Positions 6,614-16,400 of a stretch of DNA of 27,153 nt are shown here, piece by piece. Origin of the DNA: an uncultured bacterium. Lineage in GTDB: Bacteria; Cyanobacteriota; Vampirovibrionia; Gastranaerophilales; Gastranaerophilaceae. The notes beneath the pieces were generated by a model that was not told the DNA's origin, searched no databases, and saw nothing but the letters and a program-made list of their open reading frames with translations. The stretch covers positions 1-27,153 of the forward strand of contig USHE01000002.1 of assembly GCA_900554385.1 (NCBI GenBank). Reading direction: 5' to 3'. Both the position numbers and the translations under genes were made by a program. The first letter of the stretch is position 1; every line of letters starts with the position of its first letter.

Positions 6614-7306
6614 TTATAACTCAAAGGAAATTTCTTTTTTCCAGGTATGTAAAAAATAGAATGCAAGAATGAGGTATGTCAGCCACATTATAACGGTTGC
6701 AAGACAATTCGAACCGTTTAAATACGCTTCAATCCACATGATAACGGAGAGTCCGTTGACGATAATCCACACATACCATTGCTCAATACAGCGTTTGATT
6801 GTTAGAATAAGTCCGCAGATTGAAAATATTGTGGTAGTCGCATCAATTACAGGGGTTGCATCTCCAATTTGGTGGAGTATTATAGACGTAATTGCAGATC
6901 CGATTAGTGTTGATGTGAAAAATATTAAGGATTCTTTTTTAGTCATTTTTGTTTTGGTAATTTCTTGAGAATCTTTTTTTAGATGTTTTCTCCATTTGAA
7001 AATTCCAATAATCTGCATAGGAAAATAAAAAAGCATATATAAGAACAGATTTCCGTAGAGCGAATTTTTGTATGCAATGTAGGCATAACACATTGTTCCG
7101 GTTAACCCTATTATGTAGCAGGAAATTTTTCCTTTCCCTGCAAGGATTGTGTAACTTATGCCGCAAATAGCTGAAATGAGAGCAATTTTGTTATCGCCGG
7201 TAATAAATGACAGGCAGATTATCAGAAAAATTTCAAGAGGAAAAAGTATCCTTTCATATTTTCCAAAACCAGTAAATTCTTTTTTTATAAAATTTATTAT
7301 ATTCAT
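6614..7306 (-). CDS. pnuC: Nicotinamide riboside transporter PnuC
   Basis: 230 residues with about seven hydrophobic segments, the size and topology of PnuC. Matching features are 'GLTGTMCYAYIAYKNSLYG', 'YFPMQIIGIFKWRKH' and the C-terminal 'QWYVWIIVNGLSVIMWIEA', typical of the conserved Trp/Asn-rich core that binds nicotinamide riboside. PnuC moves nicotinamide riboside across the inner membrane by facilitated diffusion; NadR-type kinase normally traps it, but none is seen here. It shares a short (55-base) divergent upstream region with the plus-strand gene at 7362. The ribosome site is weak (AGGAAAAAG, about 16 bases upstream). Downstream is the PHP gene in the same operon. Confidence 0.85.
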   Translation of the reverse strand: MNIINFIKKEFTGFGKYERILFPLEIFLIICLSFITGDNKIALISAICGISYTILAGKGKISCYIIGLTGTMCYAYIAYKNSLYGNLFLYMLFYFPMQIIGIFKWRKHLKKDSQEITKTKMTKKESLIFFTSTLIGSAITSIILHQIGDATPVIDATTTIFSICGLILTIKRCIEQWYVWIIVNGLSVIMWIEAYLNGSNCLATVIMWLTYLILAFYFLHTWKKEISFEL

Positions 7307-7361
7307 TAAATTTATTTTACTTTTTCCTATGTGTGTTGTCTACTAGTAATAGGTAAAATTT

Positions 7362-8372
7362 ATGCAAGTACAAAAAGTAAGCCGAATATTGAATAACAAA
7401 ACTTTGTTAAAGGGATTGGAGAAAATATCCGAACACGGAGCGAGTTTCGCTGCCGGAACTTCTCTTGTAATGTCTTTAGGAGTGCGTCCGCTTGTTATTT
7501 TTTCCACTCCGGGTGTGGAAAAAGAAAATTAGCTATATGCCGCGACAAATTCAATTTGCTCAGGATTGATAAAATTTGCCATGGTAGAGGCTGTTGCTCT
7601 GCCTGTAGAAAATGTAGTTAAAAATTTTGATGTTAATTATTCTAAATATTTAAAGCCTGAAACTGTTCAAGTTTTGAAAGGAAATTCTTCAAGTTTGATT
7701 AAATCAAAAAGCTACAAACTGACCGCCCAGATGATTAAACTCGGAACAGGTTTAATTACTGCAATTCCAAAATCTATTTTGACGATTGCATTGATACCTG
7801 TAGTTATGGATAAATTATTTAAATCCAAAGGAAAATTCCAAGATTATGCCATTGAACAAGGCACAAGTAAACACAAGGCAATTCAAACTAAAAATATTCC
7901 TTTTGGGGGCAGGGCAAATGACATTTTAGCCAAGGGTATTAGTAAAATTTTTGATAATAAATCAGTGCAAAATTTTGCAATAAAACATGCTGATGAAGAA
8001 AAAAATATTGCCAAACATATTTCAGCAGGAACAGATATTCTTTTAACTGCATCAGGGGCGTATCAAACTTATAGAAGTCCTAAAATTAAAGAAAATAGAA
8101 AAAAAGCTTTGATTTATTACAATACAATTTCTACGGCAGCTACGCTTTTGTTTGGCTATGGTATAGATAGTATTGCCAAAAGAAAATCAGGTAAATTTAT
8201 AAAGGCTTTTTCTGAAGCTAACAGGCATGATCCTAAACTTCATAAGTATATAGAGGGTATCAATATTTTAAGACCTGCCCTGATTTTTGCGGGAATTTAC
8301 TACGGGCTATTGCCTGTATTTTCTACATATATTGCAGAAAAAGTGGACAAATATATTTCAAAAACAACTTAA
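7362..8372 (+). pseudogene. Lineage-type membrane protein interrupted by an in-frame amber codon
   Basis: The reading frame from ATG 7362 to 8372 is 337 codons long with a single TAG at codon 57 (7530-7532). The sequence on both sides reads smoothly in the same frame: '...STPGVEKEN' stop 'LYAATNSICSGLIKFAMVEA'. A CAG or AAG to TAG change would explain it. The protein has several hydrophobic stretches (around residues 25-48, 125-147, 240-262 and 300-322) with basic linkers, and I associate its N-terminal style with Gastranaerophilales proteins of unknown function. Translation might restart at TTG 7566 or ATG 7581, giving a 263-268 residue product. TAG is used as a true stop elsewhere in the window, so recoding is unlikely. 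It ends 3 bases from the end of the convergent tpsB. Confidence 0.6.
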
Positions 8373-8375
8373 AAA

Positions 8376-10229
8376 CTAAAGAGGCTGAACATCTTCCGAC
8401 TGTTTCTTAATCTGTTGTTTAGGTTTTCTAAGTTTTACAATAGCATCATAATCAGGAGTCAATACTATATCGAAATGGAAACGTCCTGCCTGTTGATGTG
8501 CTTCGTGTGAATTTCTAATCATCGGGAAACCCCAATAAAGTCTTGCTGTCAAATCTTTTGGCAGAGAAATTCGCAACCCCATACCGATACTTAAAAGAAC
8601 ATCATTTGCATCATATCCCGGTGCGCCCGGTCCGTCCCCTTTAAATGGAAAGACCATTGCATGGTCAACAAAAGCAACACCTTTTACATATTTGCCCAAA
8701 AATGGAACTTCTTTCTTTTTGTCTTTTGTTTTTACAGAAGACGGTGCAATAGGGAACAATAATTCACCGCTTAACAAATAACCGCTTCTGCCGATTAACA
8801 AACCTTCAGAATAACCCCTGACTGAAGATAGACCGCCTGCCTGAAATTGGTCGATGTATGGAACAACATCTTTTGGAATAGCTTGGTAATTTCCTCTGAA
8901 TTGACCGACAATTCCGTGTCCAAAATCATGAAGTCTGACCAAGCCACCCTCAAGTTTTACATAATTTGAATTATCTCTGAATATTGGCATTGCGTAAGAT
9001 ACATACTGATTTGCGTACCAGATACCGCGTTTGGTGTCGTAGCGGAGGTTTAACCCTGTTCTTGCACTTGTAATTTTATCTGTGTATAAATCATACCCGT
9101 CAAAAGAAGTTGTTGCTTGTTTGTAGTCAACAGAGCTGAAACTTGACAATTCCATGTGCGGTTTTCTGATGAGAGGCTGGTTAAAGTACAGCGAATATAC
9201 GTAAGAACGGCTTCTGATATTAAACATTTCATAAGGCCCTTTTGCTATATGCGCATAGCTTGAGGAGAATGAAAATCCTACTCTGCCGTCTTTTTTATTA
9301 ACAGGGATGTTATAGTCCGCAAATGGTGTGGTTGAGTGCGCACTTACGTAAGCTCCCAATGTTAATTTATCACGGTAGCCCAAAAGACTGTCGTGGGTTA
9401 ATGCTACACCGCCACGGAATTTTCCTATAGTAGAACGCCCTGCGTTATCAAATATAAAACTTGTATGGAATGGAAGTTTTTCTCGTGCATTTAACTCTAT
9501 GTCTGTTGTACCCAGACGTTTTTCTCCGGGTTTAAGATTTGCACTTAAATCAATTCCGTCGGTATATTTATTAAAATTTAATACATTCTGTTCAAGTTCA
9601 ATAATATCAAATAACTTATCAGGTTTGGCAGAAATACGTTTTTTTATGTAGGATTCTTTTGTCCAGCGGTTTCCCGTAACTGTTACATCCCCGACTTTCC
9701 CTTCCAGAAGGTCGATATATATTGTGCCATCTTCAATCGTTTGTTCAGGAACAAATGCTCTTGCTGTGACAAAGCCTTTTTCCATAAAGAGGTTATTTAT
9801 CTTTGCAACAATTTCTTTAACCTGTTCAAAAGTTAAATTCTCGCCAAGATATGGGGTGATAATATTTTCAAGTTCTTCTTGTGTAAGAATTTCGCTCGGA
9901 GCAACCCGTATTTTATCAACGTAGACCCCTTTGGTTGCGTATTCCTCGGCTCTCGCCTTTATGACTTTTTTTTTGCTTTTTTTTTCAATATGTTCAGAGT
10001 CTTTTTGTTGTTGAAGTTCTTCTTTTTGACGTTTTTTTAAGTCTTTCCAGTCCTGTTCCTGCTCTTTAAGTCTATCCAGCTCTTTTATTCTGTCCATATC
10101 GTGAACATGTAAATTCCCTGCACTACCGGCAGCATCCATAATTCCGGTTGGAATTTCGCCTGCTGCGTGTGCTGAAATACTAATACAAGAAAAGCATATT
10201 GCTGTTAATAAAATCTTTTTCAAATCCAT
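8376..10229 (-). CDS. Two-partner secretion outer-membrane transporter (TpsB, ShlB/FhaC family)
   Basis: 617 residues with ribosome site AAAGGTGA before the ATG. Residues 1-22 are a signal peptide (cleavage after 'SAHA'). Residues about 44-95 are a charged helix comparable to the plug helix H1 of FhaC. Residues about 98-250 hold the POTRA region ('VDKIRVAPSEILTQEELENI', then 'INNLFMEKGFVTARAFVPEQ', then 'GKVGDVTVTGN'). About 255-600 form the 16-strand barrel. The L6 signature VRGY is at 470-473. The C-terminal strand 'FHFDIVL' is followed by a tail of about 25 residues, longer than in FhaC. TpsB proteins pass their partner TpsA across the outer membrane without ATP. The partner is the divergent gene starting at 10414, 184 bases away; most TPS pairs are instead co-directional. 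Confidence 0.92.
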   Translation of the reverse strand: MDLKKILLTAICFSCISISAHAAGEIPTGIMDAAGSAGNLHVHDMDRIKELDRLKEQEQDWKDLKKRQKEELQQQKDSEHIEKKSKKKVIKARAEEYATKGVYVDKIRVAPSEILTQEELENIITPYLGENLTFEQVKEIVAKINNLFMEKGFVTARAFVPEQTIEDGTIYIDLLEGKVGDVTVTGNRWTKESYIKKRISAKPDKLFDIIELEQNVLNFNKYTDGIDLSANLKPGEKRLGTTDIELNAREKLPFHTSFIFDNAGRSTIGKFRGGVALTHDSLLGYRDKLTLGAYVSAHSTTPFADYNIPVNKKDGRVGFSFSSSYAHIAKGPYEMFNIRSRSYVYSLYFNQPLIRKPHMELSSFSSVDYKQATTSFDGYDLYTDKITSARTGLNLRYDTKRGIWYANQYVSYAMPIFRDNSNYVKLEGGLVRLHDFGHGIVGQFRGNYQAIPKDVVPYIDQFQAGGLSSVRGYSEGLLIGRSGYLLSGELLFPIAPSSVKTKDKKKEVPFLGKYVKGVAFVDHAMVFPFKGDGPGAPGYDANDVLLSIGMGLRISLPKDLTARLYWGFPMIRNSHEAHQQAGRFHFDIVLTPDYDAIVKLRKPKQQIKKQSEDVQPL

Positions 10230-10413
10230 AATAATTAAATCACCTTTCCCCTACCTTACTACAATATGTCAAAATTATGCACAATTTGTAACATTATATT
10301 AAAAACCTGAAATATAACTTTAATAAATATAGAAAATATTTCCTATTTATTACCATCATGAAGGTACATGCGTATAGTGTGATGGATTATAAGAATAATA
10401 ATTAGAAAAGGAT
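10230..10413. promoter_or_regulatory. Shared divergent control region of tpsB and tpsA
   Basis: 184 bases, very AT-rich, the only sequence available to drive both genes. Candidate minus-strand -10 TATAAT lies near 10293-10298. No perfect -35/-10 pair is evident for tpsA; a TATAGT near 10375 is the best plus-strand -10 candidate. Confidence 0.45.
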
Positions 10414-13400
10414 ATGAAAATGTTTCGTTTGTGTAGAACTATTGTTATCAAAGCTTTTGCGTTATTTTTATGTTTGAGTTTTATATTTCAGCAGTCGATG
10501 CTGGTGCCAGTTCTTGCGAGTGAAATTACTCCGGACGCTTCAGCCGGTATCGGGGCTGATATTACAAATAACGGTAATAACTGGGATATTAGACCGGGAT
10601 TTACTCACGGGTCTACGGATTTTGGACATTTTGACCAATTCAATCTTTCTCAGGGAGATATCGCTAATCTTATAAATTCTATTGGTATAAATAAATTCGT
10701 CGCACTTGTAAATAATCAGGTTAATATAAACGGGCTTTTAAATATCCTTAACAACAACGGTGTATTTAGCAACGGGCATGCTGTGTTTGTATCTCCAAAC
10801 GGAATAGTTATAGGTGCTTCGGGTGTTTTAAATGTAGGTGCGTTATCCTTGATAACTCCATCGCAAGGGGTGTATAATAATTTTGTCGGCGGTTTGAAAG
10901 CTAATCCAGTTGAAGATTTAACGGCATTGAAAACTGATTCTCAGGGAAATATTACTATAAATGGTAAAGTCTTTGCTCGTGAAGGTGTTGAAATTTATGG
11001 TAATGATATTTCTGTTGCTGGTACTGGAGCAAATTCTGCGGGTATACTTGCTGGATTAGGGGATAAGCTTAATAATCAAGTATTGACTGCAGAAAATTCA
11101 GAACAGATATTTAACGGGCTTGTTTCAAATGCCATTAAAAATCCTACAGGTTTCGGACTTGAAAACGGAAAAGTAGTTATAAAAGCACAGAGTGTAAACA
11201 CTCACTCTACAGGAAATGAAATATCTTCCGCATCGGTTAATATTAAAGATGCCTCACTTATCGGAGAAAGTATTGAGATTTCTGCAAATGCTTCAGATAA
11301 GCTGGAAACAAAAGCTGGTGATGCATTAAATATCGTTAATTCAGGTGCAAACGCGCAATCTATTATTAATATCGAAAATGCTAATCTTGCGGCTTCAGGA
11401 GATATAAATCTGGCAACAAATGCCTCTAATCAAATAGCTATTTCTTATGATGCTAAGGACTCTAACGTACTTGAGCTTGCTCTTAAGAATTCTACAAAAT
11501 CAACTATTAGTATAAAGAATTCGGAAATAAATGCCGGTAAAGATGTTTCTATTAAAGCTGTCAGTGAAAATCTCATATTAGCTGGTTCAGATGTATCGGG
11601 GGCAGGAATAATATTAAATCAAGGCGGAAAATTTAATAATTCAATAAATTCTAGTGCGGATGTTATATTTGATGGCGTAAATATTGATGCAGAAAATGTT
11701 AATGTTTTGGCAACTGCGAAGCTTGGTACTGCAGGGGATAAAGAAATAGCATATAAGGCAGGAGTAGCAGATATCACAAACGATATTACTCAAAGTTCCA
11801 ATATTGATTTTAATAATTCTACCGTTAAGGCTAAAAAGAGCATGAATGTGAAAGCTAGAACAGAAACTTTTTTAAAGCAAAAAATTTCTGCAGATACTAT
11901 TGCCAAATCTAATTTGAATGTAATTAACAATAATAACATTACAATTGGCAAAGGATCAACATTGGAAGCAAATGATTTGAATTTTGCTCTGGATTCAAAA
12001 AATACTTTGCACTCTGAATCTGTTACAAATGCTAATTCTAAGGAATCTTTAAATCCGGAAGCTCAGGCTAATTTGAAATTGACTATAAATAATGCCATAA
12101 ATAATAGTGGTAATCTTAAAGGTAAAGATAATGTTCAAATTAATTTTATGAAAGATAATTCTGTCAATAAATTAACTCAACTAGCAGAACTTATTATTGA
12201 TTCAGCTGCCGTAACAGGGGATGTTGACGGTTATCTTCATTATAATGTGAATAATAATCTGAACGTTAGCGAAGGAGCAAGTATTTCTTCAATAAGAGAT
12301 GTTTATATACGATACAGTGAAGGTGACTATAGTTTAAATTCTAGAATTCATTCTAAAATGACAGACTACCTGCTTTTTGATATTCCTGTTACTACGGAAA
12401 GAGATTACTCAAATGTATTGAAAGGCGGCACAAGCAAACTTACTTTGAATGGTGAAATTAAGGCTGGAAGTGACGCAAAGTATAATTTTGAAATTGATAA
12501 AAATGGAAATGTTGTAGAAAATAGCGGTTTTGATGGGAAATACGATAAAGTTGAAGGTGATAACGTTGTCACAAAGGAAGAACAAGAAAAAGACAATGAA
12601 AATCTAATTTCAAAAATTAAGGATGAAATGGAAAAACTTAATAATGAAATTGCGGAAATGAAAAAGGATCAGGAAGCAAATTCTAAGGAAGTAGCTGAAT
12701 ATGAGCAAAAACTTGCCGAGTATAAAAACCTTCTTGATAGCTTAAAAGCAAATAAAGATAATACAATTTCAATGGGTGATATTGAAACACAGATTAAAGA
12801 CAAAGTGAATGCAACGATAGAGAATGCAGACTCTTTTTGGGATGATTACACTAAATATGCAAACGAACATAAAGGTGAAAGCGGGGACTTGTTTAACAGC
12901 TATGTGGATTCTTTAGATATTGCAAATAAAGCAGAGGTAAAAGCTGCATATCATTCAGTTGCAGATAATATTACAACCGACACAGAATCAGGATTGGCAA
13001 TATTTAAACAGGGTGATTCGGTAAGTGTTATTGCGGATAAAGGTTCTCTTGAAAAATCTATTAATACGTTAGAGAAGGTTGTCAATAATTACACTCAACA
13101 GCTTGCAAATCTTCAAATTAAAAAAGATGGATTAGTATCTTCCGTTGAATCTAATAACGATAGTTTGGCAGCATTGAGTGAACAGCTTAAGCACTTAGAA
13201 GCTTTAATCGGTACGTTTAAAGACACAAATGTTGGCAAACCATATTTCAAGTTTGATAATATAGATATTCCAAATTCAAAAATTACAATCAGCGGAATTG
13301 ATATGAAAATGGAAAATGGAAAACTTGTGCCAAATATCGAAGGAAACGGAAATTTCCATATATTTGAACCATCTGTTAACGTTACGAATTATTCTGATTA

Positions 13401-16400
13401 CGATTTAGTATTTGGAAGTATAAATCACAGTATATCCGGAAATTCAGGACTTATTATAAATGATGTAAATTATAGCGGTCTGGCAAATAAAAATTCAGCT
13501 CTGGCAGATAATGTGTTGGTTTTTGCCGGAGATAAGACCGGAGAATTTAATTCTGGGATTACTATCAAAAATCTTTATGATAACAATAATCCTGTCGCAG
13601 GTGGGGCTATTGTTTCGAATATTATCATTAACGGTGTAATAAACCTTAATAATGGTTATTTGTCAATATTCAACGATAGTGGTGATATTATATTGAATAA
13701 TCTTGTGAATACGGCGTCAAAAGATATCGTTGCAACTCAGGGCAATTCTGTGTATGACGGTGGAGGTAGTTTTGATCTTAAAGAAAATGATAGATTTATT
13801 GCCGGAAAAGACGTAACAATTAACGCTTCTAAAATAAAAGTTGACGGTCTTGTTCAGGCTGGTTACGGCGATAGAAATATTATAATAACAGAAGATATGA
13901 TTAAGCCGGAAAATCTTGTTGTTGATCCTAATACCGGTGAAAAGAACATGGTAAATTCTGCGTATATCGATAATTCGAACGGAAACATCAAGGTTCTTTA
14001 TGTTGATGGAAAACTTCTTGTATTTAATACACAACAAGAAGGCGGAAACGTAAACTTTACAGGTTCAGTATCCGGAGAAGGAACTGTTAAATATACAAAC
14101 GGCTTTGCAAATATAAACATTCAGAATAATACGGATAAAGAGCTTGTTGTTAATAATCTTGCTAATGACCGTCTGAACGGGCAGTTTACAAATAGAGGCA
14201 CTCTGGCTTCTGATAAAATTATCAATCAGGGACACAATGAGGCTATTACTAATATTGAGTCAAACGGAAAAATCAGTATTGCAGGGTTCTTAAAACATGG
14301 TCATAATAAATTAAATACTGACGGTATAGGACTGCTTACAATAAAATCAGAAAACGGTATTGTTGTTAATGAAAAACTCGGATCTCAAGGCGAATTGCTT
14401 GCAACTATTGATTCCGTTGGAAATGCAAAATTTGAAAACGAAATCAATTCAGGTGTTGTAATTAATGGCAAAGTCTTGAATAATGGGAATTTAAATCTGA
14501 AAAATAACGGTTCTGAAGGTGTTGTTGTGAATAGTATAATTGAAAATACAAACGGAACATTAAAACTTGATAATACGAAAGGCAATGTTACAATTGCGCA
14601 AACCGGAACTTTACAAAATTCTAATGGCAATATTGAAATTAATAATGCAGGAGAAGGTAAAGTTTCAGTTATCGGTAAAATCAAAAATCTTATAAAAGGT
14701 GATACAAAGATAAATTCTCAGGGAGCTTCTGGAGTTGAAATTATAGGTGTAATTTCAAGTACAAATGGTTCTGTTGATATTATTAATAAAAAAGGCGGAG
14801 TTAAGGTGTCTGGCTCCGTAGAAAATGCCAAAGGCAAAATCTCTCTTAAAAACGATGGTGCTGATGGGGTTCGTCTAACTTCTACAGGGAAAATAGATAA
14901 TAAAAACGGTTTAACAGAGATTACAAATACTAACGGCGCAGTTATTATTGAAAAAAATGCCAAACTCTTGAATAATAACGGTACTCTTACTGTTACTAAC
15001 AGCGGTAACGGCGGAATTAATATTGCAGGGCATGTAAATAATAAAAATGGAAAAACTCATGTTAACAATAAAAATGCAGGCTTAACAATAACAGAAACAG
15101 GAAAAGTTGAAAACAATAATGGTAATCTTGAGCTTTCTAACAGTGGTAAAAATGGTATGAAAATTCAAGGTAAGGTTTTGACTACAGGTAACGCTGATAT
15201 TAACATCATAAATTCCAATTCTGATGTTGTAATAGGACATGAAAATAACGATTTCAATATAGAATCAGGAAGAAATGTGGTTATAAAACAAACTAACGGT
15301 AATATATTGAATGCCGGAGTTGATAAAACCTTAATTTCAACTGCTTCTGATTTGATTATGAGTGTTATCGGCGGCAGTGTCGGTAAGCGTGCAGAAACTG
15401 ACAAGCCTGCATATAGTATTGATGCAAGAACCCGTGATAATAAAAAATCAATCAATGTAAATGTTAAAGGGAAAGTTAATATTGAAGCAAAAGCTAAATC
15501 CGGTGAAAAAGACTCAGGTCTTGTAAATCTTACCGCGAAAAAATCTGATTTAAATGTAGATAAGATTAAAACAGACGGGGACATTGTTCTAACAGCTGCG
15601 GATTGGAAATATCCTGATGAAGAAAATCCAGATCCGAATAATGACCCTTATTACAGAGGCTATTCAATTAAGAATGCTTCGACAGATAAATCACAGGCAA
15701 ATCTCGAAGGTAAAAATATTTCGGTTATTTCAAGTAACGAAATCGGCGAAAAAGGAAACGCTTTGACATACAATCAACGAACTGATCTTGAAGCAGGGGC
15801 TAAAGTCGGTTTTGAAGCTGAAAATGATATTTACCTTGACGGTTCTGCGAAAGGTGATAAAACAAATATCGCTTATCTGGTATCAAAACGCGGTTCGATA
15901 GACTTTGCGCTTGGTTCAGATGCTGAAATTTACGAAATAACTTCAAATGATCATTTGCATCTTCAAAGCAGAGCTAAAAATCTGACAATTTATAATCTTG
16001 GTAAGATGAGTAGTCTTGGTGAAGATTTTAATGACCTTTTATATCCGCACGATAAGATTAAGCTTGGCGGAAATTCAATGGACGTAGTTCCACAGACTGT
16101 TGCAATAGAAGTTCTTGATGCAAATGGCGGAGCTAATGCAAATTCAACATTGAAAATCTATAATGCCTATGTTCGTGGTGCGAATAACGGTAAAGGTAAA
16201 TATGAACAATATCTTGACCAAACATTCCAAATGGCAGATGTGTCATTAATGGCAGATAATATTTACGCCCACGCTTATGATGCGGCTAAATCAGATGTGT
16301 ATACAAATAACAGACCTGCCGGTTTTGCCCCTACTTTAGATACTGTCTATACAGACCTGAATGGTAACGAAGCGCATGCTACAGGCTTTAATACCGTTGG

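Noticed and set aside
7307..7361. Nicotinamide-type riboswitch ahead of pnuC
   Set aside because: Only 55 bases separate pnuC from the divergent gene and I see no paired structure of that kind.
7362..8372. Amber recoding (TAG as an amino acid)
   Set aside because: TAG is the natural stop of tpsA and of the prepilin at 24274, so genome-wide recoding is unlikely.
14385..15584. Several minus-strand ORFs of 80-140 residues inside tpsA
   Set aside because: They mirror the repetitive Asn/Gly-rich coding sequence of tpsA, have Ser/Pro/Leu/Phe-rich composition and lack ribosome sites.
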